This document shows, in pieces, positions 19,737-28,692 of a stretch of 64,000 nucleotides of DNA. Each line of letters opens with the position of its first letter. The first letter of the stretch is position 1. Position numbers and translations under genes: made by a program. The stretch is from Bacteroidetes bacterium OLB12 (GTDB lineage: Bacteria; Bacteroidota; Bacteroidia; Cytophagales; Cyclobacteriaceae): NCBI GenBank assembly GCA_001567185.1, contig LNFR01000058.1, forward strand, positions 1 to 64,000. The letters run 5' to 3'. Below the pieces are notes generated by a model that was given only the letters and a program-made list of their open reading frames with translations, was not told the DNA's origin and ran no database searches.

Positions 19737-20513
19737 TTATTTGATTCCGTTGGCGGACCTTATATAAAGTTCGATAGCCCCGGTCATGGAGGGCGCATTG
19801 GGCAGGGGCGCTTCAATATCCAGGAACAGGTTGGCATCACGGACGGCTTTGGCGGTTGCCGGGCCAAATGCGGCTATCCGGGTATTGTTTTGTTTAAAAT
19901 CCGGGAAGTTTACAAACAAAGAACTGATGCCGGAGGGGCTAAAAAATGCCAGTATGTCGTAGTACACATTCTTCAGGTCGCTAAGGTTGGCGGCCACGGT
20001 TTGGTACATTGTGGCTTCGGTAAATGTAAAGCCGTTCTCTGTTAAGAAGTCAGGAATATCGCTCTTACGAATATCCGAGCAAGGAAAAAGGAATTTTTCG
20101 TTCTTGTGTTTCTTGATGATCTCCAGCAGATCTTTTGTGTCTTTTAATCCGGAAAAAATTTTGCGTTTACGGATTACTATATACTTCTGCAAATAGTTAG
20201 AGGTCTGATCTGAGATACAAAAATATTTCATGTCCGGTGGCATCTCAATTTTTAACTCCCGGCAAATTGAAAAGAAGTGATCCACGGAATGACGGCTTGT
20301 AAAGATTACAGCCGTGTGTTGCAGAATATCTACTTTCTGTTTACGAAAATCCTTAATGGGTACTGCTTCTACCTGGATAAAAGGACGAAAATCGATTTTA
20401 AGGCCGTATTTCTCTGCAAGTTTAAGGTAAGGTGAATTTGCATCGGTAGGAGCCTCCTGAGTAACCAGAATGCTTTTTACTTTTCGCATTCTGTCCGTAG
20501 CAGTTTCTGTCAT
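19737..20513 (-). CDS. hemD: Uroporphyrinogen-III synthase
   Basis: 258 aa, HemD fold. It cyclises hydroxymethylbilane in tetrapyrrole synthesis. HemD is poorly conserved, but the pattern is visible: KSILVTQEAPTD at the start, HTAVIFTSRHSVDHFF (T-S-x-x-x-V/A-x-x-F), ILAFFSPSGISSLF and IAAFGPATAKAV. It lies 22 bp downstream of the DUF4271 gene, an arrangement common in Cytophagales. The start may instead be the Met at residue 9 (MRKVKSILVT). Confidence 0.85.
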   Translation of the reverse strand: MTETATDRMRKVKSILVTQEAPTDANSPYLKLAEKYGLKIDFRPFIQVEAVPIKDFRKQKVDILQHTAVIFTSRHSVDHFFSICRELKIEMPPDMKYFCISDQTSNYLQKYIVIRKRKIFSGLKDTKDLLEIIKKHKNEKFLFPCSDIRKSDIPDFLTENGFTFTEATMYQTVAANLSDLKNVYYDILAFFSPSGISSLFVNFPDFKQNNTRIAAFGPATAKAVRDANLFLDIEAPLPNAPSMTGAIELYIRSANGIK

Positions 20514-20535
20514 ATCAACACGTGTCGGGTTCGGC

Positions 20536-21606
20536 TTAAAACAATAACACTTTTCCTAAAATTATCAACGGAATAATTTCAGATGCGCAAAGGTACGAAA
20601 ATAAATGAAAAACAGGCAGGCCCGTTCGGCCCAATAATTTTAAAAATAAGATTCCAACACTAATTATAATAAATATGGAAGCAATGAGCAATAAACTGGC
20701 AAAGGCAGAGGTGCTGCTGGTTTTGAAAATAAAATAAAGGACGAGTATAACTCCCAACCCCACCCCGGAAATAAAGAGAAGGCGTACAAAATGAAAGAAT
20801 TGAAAACGTACGGTATCGCGTAAGCCAAACAATTGCGAGAAAATAAAAATCAATAGCAGCTTAAACATAAGTACAGCAAATACCACCACCGACAACAGCA
20901 ACCACGTTGCAAACGCTCCGGCAGTAGTGTGTGTTATAAAGTATGTGCTGAGGGCTATCCGATCAACCGAATAGTGAAATAGTATGAGGAGCAATAGCGC
21001 AAATCCAAAACTTACAAACGCAAAGTAAAGCAGGTTATGGCTAGCACCAATTCTTCCGGTTACAGAGGCTTCATCGCGCTCTTGTAGTGAAACCAATTTT
21101 ATAACATTCAGATAATCGAAGGTGAGCTGGGGATTAGCCCGAAACAATGCCACACTAAAGAGCAACATAAAAAATGTTGCAAGAATAACAAAGTTGCTGA
21201 AGTGCCCGGAAGGGCGTAACAAATTAATTTCGGGGGCCTGTTGATTTGGAAAAACTAATTTGGTTTGAAGCGAGAATACAAACGGCTCCTGACTGATGCT
21301 CAATTGTACCCTTCCCCCCTTCACGCGAAGCAAACTATCGGTATTGATTGTTAACGTATCGGCCTGGCGCCAGGCAAGCTGCCCATCAACAAATACTGTA
21401 AACTCATGCCTATCGATAACCTGTAATAAACCATAATGTTCTTTACTGGTAAGGTTCAGATGGATGGATTGTGCTCTCTGTTTTGTAAATGGCAGGTATT
21501 GACCCGCCTGATACACCTGCCACTGATTCCGCAAATCCACTTCATGGGGTTGACCATGGGCAAACCCCGCCAACATCGAAAAAACTAAAACAAACAAATA
21601 CCTCAT
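20536..21606 (-). CDS. DUF4271 domain membrane protein
   Basis: About 356 aa. A signal peptide (MRYLFVLVFSMLAGFAHGQ) is followed by an extracytoplasmic part of about 130 residues, one transmembrane helix (FVILATFFMLLFSVALF) and at least six further hydrophobic helices that match DUF4271. The function is unknown. I chose the ATG at 21606, since the 45 codons upstream lack homology and would bury the signal peptide. Divergent from hemW by 72 bp. Confidence 0.8.
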   Translation of the reverse strand: MRYLFVLVFSMLAGFAHGQPHEVDLRNQWQVYQAGQYLPFTKQRAQSIHLNLTSKEHYGLLQVIDRHEFTVFVDGQLAWRQADTLTINTDSLLRVKGGRVQLSISQEPFVFSLQTKLVFPNQQAPEINLLRPSGHFSNFVILATFFMLLFSVALFRANPQLTFDYLNVIKLVSLQERDEASVTGRIGASHNLLYFAFVSFGFALLLLILFHYSVDRIALSTYFITHTTAGAFATWLLLSVVVFAVLMFKLLLIFIFSQLFGLRDTVRFQFFHFVRLLFISGVGLGVILVLYFIFKTSSTSAFASLLLIASIFIIISVGILFLKLLGRTGLPVFHLFSYLCASEIIPLIILGKVLLF

Positions 21607-21678
21607 GCAGGCAACAAAAATATCAGGAAAGCACCTTAACACGAAATCTTGAATTAGTGCGGGTGTATCTTTGCGGCC

Positions 21679-22818
21679 ATGGCCGGCATTTATCTTCATA
21701 TTCCGTTTTGTAAACAAGCCTGCTACTATTGCGACTTTCACTTTTCTGTAAACACCTCCCTAAAGGCTGAGTTGATAAAAGCCATGGTTCGTGAACTGGA
21801 GTTGCAGACTAATTACCTTGCGCAAGAGCCGGTTAAAACTATTTACCTGGGGGGAGGCACCCCTTCGTTATTGTCGGAAAGTGAATTAGATGCACTGCTC
21901 AACACGATCTACAAACATTATCCGGTGCTTCCAAAAGCAGAAATTACCCTGGAAGCAAACCCTGACGATCTAACCGCTGAAAAATTAAAAACGCTGGCTT
22001 TGGCTGGGATTAACCGGCTTAGTATTGGGATTCAATCATTCGATAATACCATTTTAAAATTTTTAAACCGGGCACACACAGCGGATGAGGCAACCCGCTG
22101 CATTGAAGGCGCCCACCGGGCAGGTATCAGCAACCTGAGTATCGACATTATGTTTGGTTTACCCGGACAATCAGAAACCGGTTTGCGCAGTGATCTGGAC
22201 CAAGCCATACAACTCGATCCCAAGCATATTTCTGTTTACTCACTCACTATTGAAGAAAGAACCGTATTTGGAAAATGGGTAGCACAAGGCAAACTGAAAG
22301 TTAATGAGGAGCCTGAAGCCGCTCGCCAGTTCGAAGTAGTGATGGACACATTGCCCATCCATAATTTTTTGCAGTACGAAATTTCAAACTATGCCAGGCC
22401 GGGTTATGAATCGCAGCACAACGCGAGTTATTGGCAGCGAAAAAAATACCTGGGCATTGGGCCCAGTGCACACTCGTATAATGGTGAAACACGCCAGTTC
22501 AACATCAGCAACAACTACCGATACGTACGCGCCCTGGCAGGTGGGGAAATCCCGTTTGAGCGTGAACTGCTAACCCGGGAAAATAAAATTAACGAATACC
22601 TCTTTACTTCTTTACGAACAAGTGCCGGGTGCAATCTGGCCGTACTGAAGCAGGATTATCAATATGACCTGGCTACACAAGCCAGCCAAACGCTTTCGCG
22701 GATAATAGCCCAAAACCTGATTGTACTTAAAGATGAAACACTACAACTTACACGGGCAGGCAAATTGGTAGCCGATCAGGTTGCCCTTGAATTTTTTGCC
22801 ACCGAAAAATCGAATTGA
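21679..22818 (+). CDS. hemW: Radical SAM heme chaperone HemW
   Basis: 379 aa. It binds heme and a 4Fe-4S cluster and inserts heme into target proteins; formerly annotated as oxygen-independent coproporphyrinogen oxidase-like. The radical SAM CxxxCxxC motif is Cys11-Cys15-Cys18 (CKQACYYCDF). GGGTPSLLS and IGIQSFDNTILKFLNRAH are conserved SAM-binding regions. It lacks the extra N-terminal part of true HemN. TATCTTTG at 21666-21673 looks like a -7 element only 6 nt before the ATG, so the transcript may be leaderless. Confidence 0.93.
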   Translation: MAGIYLHIPFCKQACYYCDFHFSVNTSLKAELIKAMVRELELQTNYLAQEPVKTIYLGGGTPSLLSESELDALLNTIYKHYPVLPKAEITLEANPDDLTAEKLKTLALAGINRLSIGIQSFDNTILKFLNRAHTADEATRCIEGAHRAGISNLSIDIMFGLPGQSETGLRSDLDQAIQLDPKHISVYSLTIEERTVFGKWVAQGKLKVNEEPEAARQFEVVMDTLPIHNFLQYEISNYARPGYESQHNASYWQRKKYLGIGPSAHSYNGETRQFNISNNYRYVRALAGGEIPFERELLTRENKINEYLFTSLRTSAGCNLAVLKQDYQYDLATQASQTLSRIIAQNLIVLKDETLQLTRAGKLVADQVALEFFATEKSN

Positions 22819-22847
22819 ATTTCTGATATTCGCACTTCCGAATTCCC

Positions 22848-23213
22848 ATGACCACCGAGGAAAAAAAAGTTTACCTGCTATTGAAAGCCGTAATCTACCA
22901 TTACCACGGCCTGGACGAAGTGGAACAACACGATCTTGAAAAAATTGCGGCCGACTTCAATGCCCCTGAAGAGTTGGCTTGGGCTTTACATTTTGTTGCC
23001 GAAGATTATCTCACTGCTTTCGATCGGGCACGGGCTTATCTTAACGATATTATTGGTGACTATCCCAAAAACAAAAGGATTGACCTAATAAATATGGTGT
23101 GGCAATCCAACAACCTGAAAGGGTACGTTACCGAAATGGAGGCCACGGCCATGCTAAAACTAGCCCGCGACTGGAATGTGGAAAAGGAATTGATTGAGTT
23201 GGTGCTAAAGTAA
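22848..23213 (+). CDS. Conserved hypothetical protein, all-helical, acidic
   Basis: 121 aa, no signal peptide, rich in Glu and Leu and predicted fully helical (VYLLLKAVIYHYHGLDEVEQHDLEKIA onwards, here quoted in part: KAVIYHYHGLDEVEQ). I do not recognise a named family; a TerB-like helical fold is possible. It follows hemW by 29 bp and may be co-transcribed. It is convergent with the LytTR regulator gene, with only 9 bp between. Confidence 0.7.
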   Translation: MTTEEKKVYLLLKAVIYHYHGLDEVEQHDLEKIAADFNAPEELAWALHFVAEDYLTAFDRARAYLNDIIGDYPKNKRIDLINMVWQSNNLKGYVTEMEATAMLKLARDWNVEKELIELVLK

Positions 23214-23222
23214 ATTCCTCTT

Positions 23223-23939
23223 CTACAAACTCATCATATCCTTAAACTTGGCTGCTTGTCTGCGACTTACTTCTACTTTATCACCCCCTCTAAGTTTCAC
23301 CATCAGGCCACCATTAAACCAGGGTTCAATCCCTTCTACCCAGCTCAGGTTTATAATGTGTTTACGGCTTGCGCGGAAGAAAGCGCGTTCATCCAGCCGG
23401 TCGTCCAAGGCATTTAATGATTTATGGATCATAGGGCGATTGGCATCAAAGTACACTTTGATATAATTCCCGTCCGATTCGAAGTAGCGGATATTGGCCA
23501 GGCTCACAAACCAGCAACGCTCTCCATCTTTTACAAATACCTGATCTTCCAGGCCTAACTTTTTGCCCGGGCCGCGACCAATGCGGGCGCGTTCTTTCTC
23601 CATTATTTTCTGAATTGCCTCACTAAGTCGTTCGGCTTGTATTGGCTTCAGCAAATAATCTAACGCATTTACTTCAAAGGCTTTTAAAGCAAATTCATCA
23701 TAGGCCGTAGTAAACACGACCAGGGGTACCGACTCCAGCGATTCCAAAAGTTGAAAACCTGTGCGCCCCGGCATTTGTATATCCAGAAACAGTAAATCGG
23801 GGTTTAACTCATTAATCATCTGCTCTGCTTCATCGGCATTCATTGCTTCGCCTACTATTTCTATTGAAGGATGTTCTTCCAGTAGCTTAGCCAGTTCTTT
23901 GCGCGCCAGGCGCTCGTCATCAATAATCAACGCTCTCAT
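23223..23939 (-). CDS. LytTR family response regulator
   Basis: 238 aa. The receiver domain carries the acidic pair in IDDERLARKEL, the phosphoacceptor Asp in DLLFLDIQMPGRTG and the Lys in LDYLLKPIQ. The C-terminal LytTR DNA-binding domain includes YFESDGNYIKVYF and FFRASRKHIINLSWVE. It would bind DNA when phosphorylated by the adjacent LytS-type kinase, whose stop codon region overlaps its start by 4 bp. Confidence 0.93.
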   Translation of the reverse strand: MRALIIDDERLARKELAKLLEEHPSIEIVGEAMNADEAEQMINELNPDLLFLDIQMPGRTGFQLLESLESVPLVVFTTAYDEFALKAFEVNALDYLLKPIQAERLSEAIQKIMEKERARIGRGPGKKLGLEDQVFVKDGERCWFVSLANIRYFESDGNYIKVYFDANRPMIHKSLNALDDRLDERAFFRASRKHIINLSWVEGIEPWFNGGLMVKLRGGDKVEVSRRQAAKFKDMMSL

Positions 23940-24988
23940 GTTGTATGTATAGGTGGAATAATTATTTCTGTGAGTACAAAATTATCTCTTTCGTTACTAA
24001 TAGCGAAGTAGGCCTCTTCGCCATATAAAAGCTTTAACCGCTGCGAAGTGTTTACCAGGCCTAAACCACTTCTGCGTTTGTGGCCGTTTACTGCATGATA
24101 TTGTCCGCTGTTGCGAATACGAATGGTAAGTTTGCCCTGTTCAACTTTTGATTTTAATTGAATCAGCCCACCTTCAGTAAGTTTGGAAATTCCGTGCTTC
24201 ACACCATTTTCAACCAGGGTTTGAACCATTAACGGTGGTACCAGAAAGTTTTTAGATGCCGGATCAATATCAAAATCGGTTTTTAAGCGCTCTTCAAATC
24301 TTATGCTTTCCAGTCCCAAATAATCACGCACCACTTTTAACTCATCGCCAAACTTAGTTAGCCCTTTCTTTTCAGTAACCAAGGTGTTTCGTAAAATGTT
24401 CGACAGTTGGTTAATGGCCATTTTGGCCTTGTCGGGATTTTCATCTACCAACGCCCGAATGCTATTTAGTGCATTAAAAATAAAATGCGGGTTTAGCTGC
24501 GATTTGAGGTTGCTCAACTCAATTTCTTTTATTGAAGCTTCGAGCTTAAGCGATTTATTGTATCGCTCGAAATAGTTGTATGTGAAATAGACAATTGACC
24601 AGGTAAAAAAGAAAAAAGAATACACCCACGATAAACCCAAAATATTACTTGGATTAAATACCACCGATTTATTGAAGAGCCCAAGCGGTATAGAAATTGG
24701 AATACGCAGAAAGTACAGCACTACCCCCATTAAAATGACAGCCGAAAGTACCCTCGGCAAAAGCCGGGGCATACTTAAGCTGAGCCACCGGTGGTGGTTC
24801 ATGTAGGTACGAAAACCATGTGTAAGCAGAAAACAGAAAAACGATTCGTAGGCAAGGAAAATAATACGCTGGGTACTGATTACCTCACTGCTGGAAATCG
24901 CTACGGCAATCTGCACCACGGCATAAAGCGTCCATCCGCCAATTTGTAAAATCCAATATAGCCGCGATTTATTCAGCATTTGCTGCAA
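23936..24988 (-). CDS. LytS/YehU-type sensor histidine kinase
   Basis: 350 aa. The N-terminal half has four hydrophobic membrane segments without a separate sensor domain. The cytoplasmic part is the His_kinase family: the phosphoacceptor His lies in LNPHFIFNALNSIRAL, and the ATPase domain shows VENGVKHGISK (N box) and SGLGLVNTSQRL (G box). It overlaps the response regulator by 4 bp, forming a two-component pair. The signal sensed is unknown. Confidence 0.93.
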   Translation of the reverse strand: MQQMLNKSRLYWILQIGGWTLYAVVQIAVAISSSEVISTQRIIFLAYESFFCFLLTHGFRTYMNHHRWLSLSMPRLLPRVLSAVILMGVVLYFLRIPISIPLGLFNKSVVFNPSNILGLSWVYSFFFFTWSIVYFTYNYFERYNKSLKLEASIKEIELSNLKSQLNPHFIFNALNSIRALVDENPDKAKMAINQLSNILRNTLVTEKKGLTKFGDELKVVRDYLGLESIRFEERLKTDFDIDPASKNFLVPPLMVQTLVENGVKHGISKLTEGGLIQLKSKVEQGKLTIRIRNSGQYHAVNGHKRRSGLGLVNTSQRLKLLYGEEAYFAISNERDNFVLTEIIIPPIHTT

Positions 24989-25037
24989 AGGTAGTGAATC
25001 AAAAAAGTGTGCTGCCTAATCTTACACCAGTGGATTG

Positions 25038-27880
25038 TTACACTAATTCAGGCTTCAAAAATCGCCCTGTATAACTGGCCGGGTTATTTGAAATTTGCTC
25101 GGGTGTTCCCTGGGCAATTATTCTTCCTCCACCCCCTCCACCTTCGGGCCCCAGGTCAACAATATAATCGGCTGATTTTATAACATCCATGTTGTGTTCA
25201 ATCACCAATACGGTATTGCCCTTGTCAACCAGTTTTTGTAATACATCCAGCAAATGGCTGATGTCCTGAAAATGCAGGCCGGTGGTGGGTTCGTCTAAGA
25301 TATAAAGTGTTTTGCCGGTATCGCGCTTGGAAAGTTCGGTGGCTAACTTTACCCGTTGGGCTTCCCCTCCTGATAACGTGGTAGCATGCTGGCCCAATGA
25401 AATATAACCCAACCCCACTTCACTTAGTGTTTGAATCTTTCGCAATATCTTGGGTTGGTTTTCAAAGAAGGTTACGGCTTCTTCCACAGTCATATCCAGT
25501 ACATCGCTTATCGATTTTCCCTTAAAGCGAACTTCCAGTGTTTCGCGGTTGTAGCGCTTGCCCTTACAGGTTTCGCAAGGCACATGTACATCGGGCAAAA
25601 ATTCCATTTCAATCAGGCGCAAGCCGGCCCCTTCGCAGGTTTCGCAGCGGCCCCCTTTTACATTAAATGAAAACCGGCCGGTTTTATACCCGCGTATTTT
25701 TGCTTCGGGCATTTGGGCAAACAAATCGCGGATGTCGGTAAACACGCCCGTATAGGTTGCCGGGTTGGAGCGCGGGGTTCTGCCTATTGGCGATTGATCT
25801 ACTTCTATAACTTTATCGATCAACTTTAAGCCGTCTATTTTTTTGTAAGCCAGCGGCTGCGTGCGCGCATTAAAGAAATGTTGATTTAAAATCGGGAACA
25901 ACGTGTCGTGTACCAGGGTGGACTTGCCGCTTCCTGATACACCCGTAATGCAGGTAAGTGTGCCCAATGGAATTTCCAGATCAATATTTTTAAGGTTATT
26001 GCCGGTTGCACCCAGTAATTGAATTTTTTCACCACTTCCGCTTCTCCGTTCTTTCAGATACGAAATGCTCAATTTGCCATTCAGGTATTTTGCGGTCGTG
26101 CTGTTATTTTTAAGAAATGTTTGCGGATCGCCCTCTGCTACCACCGTGCCGCCATGCCGGCCCGCACCCGGGCCAATATCAATAATGTAATCCGATTCCA
26201 GCATCATCTCTTTATCGTGTTCCACCACGATAACTGAATTTCCAAGATTGCGTAAATCCTTTAATGCCTTGATCAGTTTTACATTGTCGCGCGCGTGCAA
26301 GCCAATGCTGGGTTCATCTAAAATGTACAACACGCCCACCAGCTGCGTACCAATTTGTGTGGCCAGGCGAATGCGTTGTGCTTCGCCTCCACTAAGTGTG
26401 CGCAAGGGGCGGTTCAGGTGCAGGTAATCCAATCCAACATCCAGTAAAAAACCAATCCGTTTGCGGATTTCCTTCAACACTTCGGTGGCAATAAGTCTTT
26501 GCTTTTCGCTCAAGCGATTTTCCAGGCCATCAAACCACGTCTTCAGCGCGTTGATGTTTAGCTCGGCCAGCTCGGCAATATTTTTATTGTCGATTTTAAA
26601 ATGTAGCGATTCTTTCTTTAACCGAGCGCCATCGCACTCAGGGCAAATCCGGGTAGTTGTAAAATCCTCAATCCACTTACGGGTGTTGTCGGTTCCTTCA
26701 TCCATCATTTTTTTTAAAAAAGTGATGATGCCTTCAAACTTTGTGTTCCATTCAGTACCCGGGTATTTAACAGAGGCTACGGCCACCGGCTCGTCAGCCC
26801 CATGCAAAAGCACCTTCAATACATCTTTTGGAATATCTTTTACTGGTGTTGCTAACGTGAGCTTATAACGCTTTAGAATCGCATCAATCTTTTTAAAGAT
26901 CCAGATATCGCGGTACTCGCCCAACGGCAAGATGGCCCCGCGGCTGATGCTCAGTTTTCTATCCGGAATGATGGAGTCTTCCGTAATTTCTTCAATAACA
27001 CCCAGGCCTGCACAGGTGGGGCAGGCACCATAAGGCGAATTAAACGAAAAGTTATTGGGAGCGGGCTCATCGTACGAAAGGCCGGTTTTTGGATCCATCA
27101 AAAATTTTGAGAAGTGATGAACCCGGCCATTTTCTTCCATCATCATAATAACCCCTTTGCCGTCCTTCATGGCGGTGGCAATGGATTGGCCAATGCGATG
27201 GCGATCCTTTTCATTGGGCACAATGCGATCGATTACTATTTCTATGTCGTGAATCTTGAAGCGGTCCACCTGCATCTTTGCCGTGATATCCAACACTTCG
27301 CCATCTACCCGCACTTTCGAATAACCTTGCTTTCGGATTTGTACGAACAACTCGCGGTAGTGCCCTTTGCGGCCCTTCACAACCGGAGCCAGCAGGGTGA
27401 GTTTTTTTCCGGTAAATCCAGTGAGGATGGCATCCAGAATCTGATCTTCCGATTGGCGCACCATCTTATCTCCCGATAAATACGAATAAGCTTCGCCCGC
27501 GCGTGCATACAACAAGCGCATGAAATCGTATATCTCGGTAACGGTACCTACGGTGGAGCGAGGATTTCGCGATGTTGTTTTCTGCTCAATGGAAATTACC
27601 GGACTCAATCCGTTGATCTTGTCCACATCGGGACGTTCCAGGTTTCCAATAAAACTGCGCGCATAGGCCGAGAAACTCTCCATGTACCTGCGTTGCCTTC
27701 GGCATAAATGGTATCAAAAGCGAGTGAAGATTTTCCGCTTCCGCTAATGCCGGTAATTACAACCAGCTTGTTGCGCGGAAAGGAGATGTTGATGTTTTTC
27801 AGGTTGTGCTCGCGCGCCCCGATTATTTCAATCTGCTCATGCCCGGAAAGATCAATGGGCTGCTTTTGTGCTTTTGACAT
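25038..27880 (-). CDS. uvrA: Excinuclease ABC subunit A (one frameshift)
   Basis: DNA-damage recognition ATPase of nucleotide excision repair, about 947 aa when merged. It shows two ABC ATPase modules: Walker [10 protein letters not shown] near the start and GVSGSGKST later, signatures [12 protein letters not shown] and [12 protein letters not shown], and zinc-finger Cys pairs ([24 protein letters not shown]). The first frame from ATG 27880 breaks after IYAEG. A missing C/G at about 27695 (ggcaacgc should be ggccaacgc) joins it to [15 protein letters not shown] in the long frame. Probably a sequencing error. Confidence 0.95.
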
Positions 27881-27984
27881 TTTTTCGAAAACAGAACTAC
27901 AAGAATACAAAAATCCCGCAAGGAAGGTTCTGAAATTCTAAAATCGAAAGATTCATTTACGAACCTGTACCAAAACCATATCTT

Positions 27985-28692
27985 ATGCGTCTTGCCAATA
28001 TGTTCCGACTCATCGACAAACTCAAGACCTTCACCTTCTTTAAGCTTACCACCATTTATCTCAGGTACCTGATCGGGTTTGCCTTTGTGTTTGCTTCAGT
28101 GGTAAAAATTAAAGGCGAGCGGTTTACCACCCTGCCTACCGATACCCCCGTGGGTTATTTTTTTGAAGCCATGTATCAAACCGGATTTTACTGGAAGTTT
28201 TTAGGCTGGAGTCAGTTGATTGCCGGAACCATACTCATGACGCAACGCTATGCAACTGTGGGTGCCATGGTGTTCTTTCCGATCATTCTGAATGTAACCC
28301 TGATTACCCACTCGGTAAATTTTGGCACCGGCACTCCCACCATAACCACGCTGATGTTATTGGGCACGGTTTACTTGTTGTTGTGGGACTACCGCAAATG
28401 GATTATCCTGTTTCAGCAGGATCATCAAATAAAGGTAGATCTTACCCAAACACCCGAAGACAGGTTTATGACGCACCCGGTCTGGATCATTGCCGGAATT
28501 ATTTTTGTTGTGTTAACCATTCTTCCCAACTTCTTTGCCTTGCATAGCCACAAGGTATTGCCTTTTATATGGGTAGGCGCACTGCTGCTAACAGGTATTG
28601 CCGCGTTTATTTACATGATGGCTAAAAAGCAAAAAACTCAAGGCCTGATTTTACTTCTCAAACACAGCCAATGGAAAATCATTTCCGAATGA
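27985..28692 (+). CDS. DoxX-like integral membrane protein
   Basis: 235 aa with about six hydrophobic segments. The first part (YLRYLIGFAFVFASVVKIKG, WSQLIAGTILM) resembles the DoxX/DoxD-like family. The function is unknown. The last 42 bp overlap tail-to-tail with the caspase-family gene on the opposite strand, so the two transcripts are antisense there. An earlier start at codon 6 (MFRLIDK) is also possible. Confidence 0.7.
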   Translation: MRLANMFRLIDKLKTFTFFKLTTIYLRYLIGFAFVFASVVKIKGERFTTLPTDTPVGYFFEAMYQTGFYWKFLGWSQLIAGTILMTQRYATVGAMVFFPIILNVTLITHSVNFGTGTPTITTLMLLGTVYLLLWDYRKWIILFQQDHQIKVDLTQTPEDRFMTHPVWIIAGIIFVVLTILPNFFALHSHKVLPFIWVGALLLTGIAAFIYMMAKKQKTQGLILLLKHSQWKIISE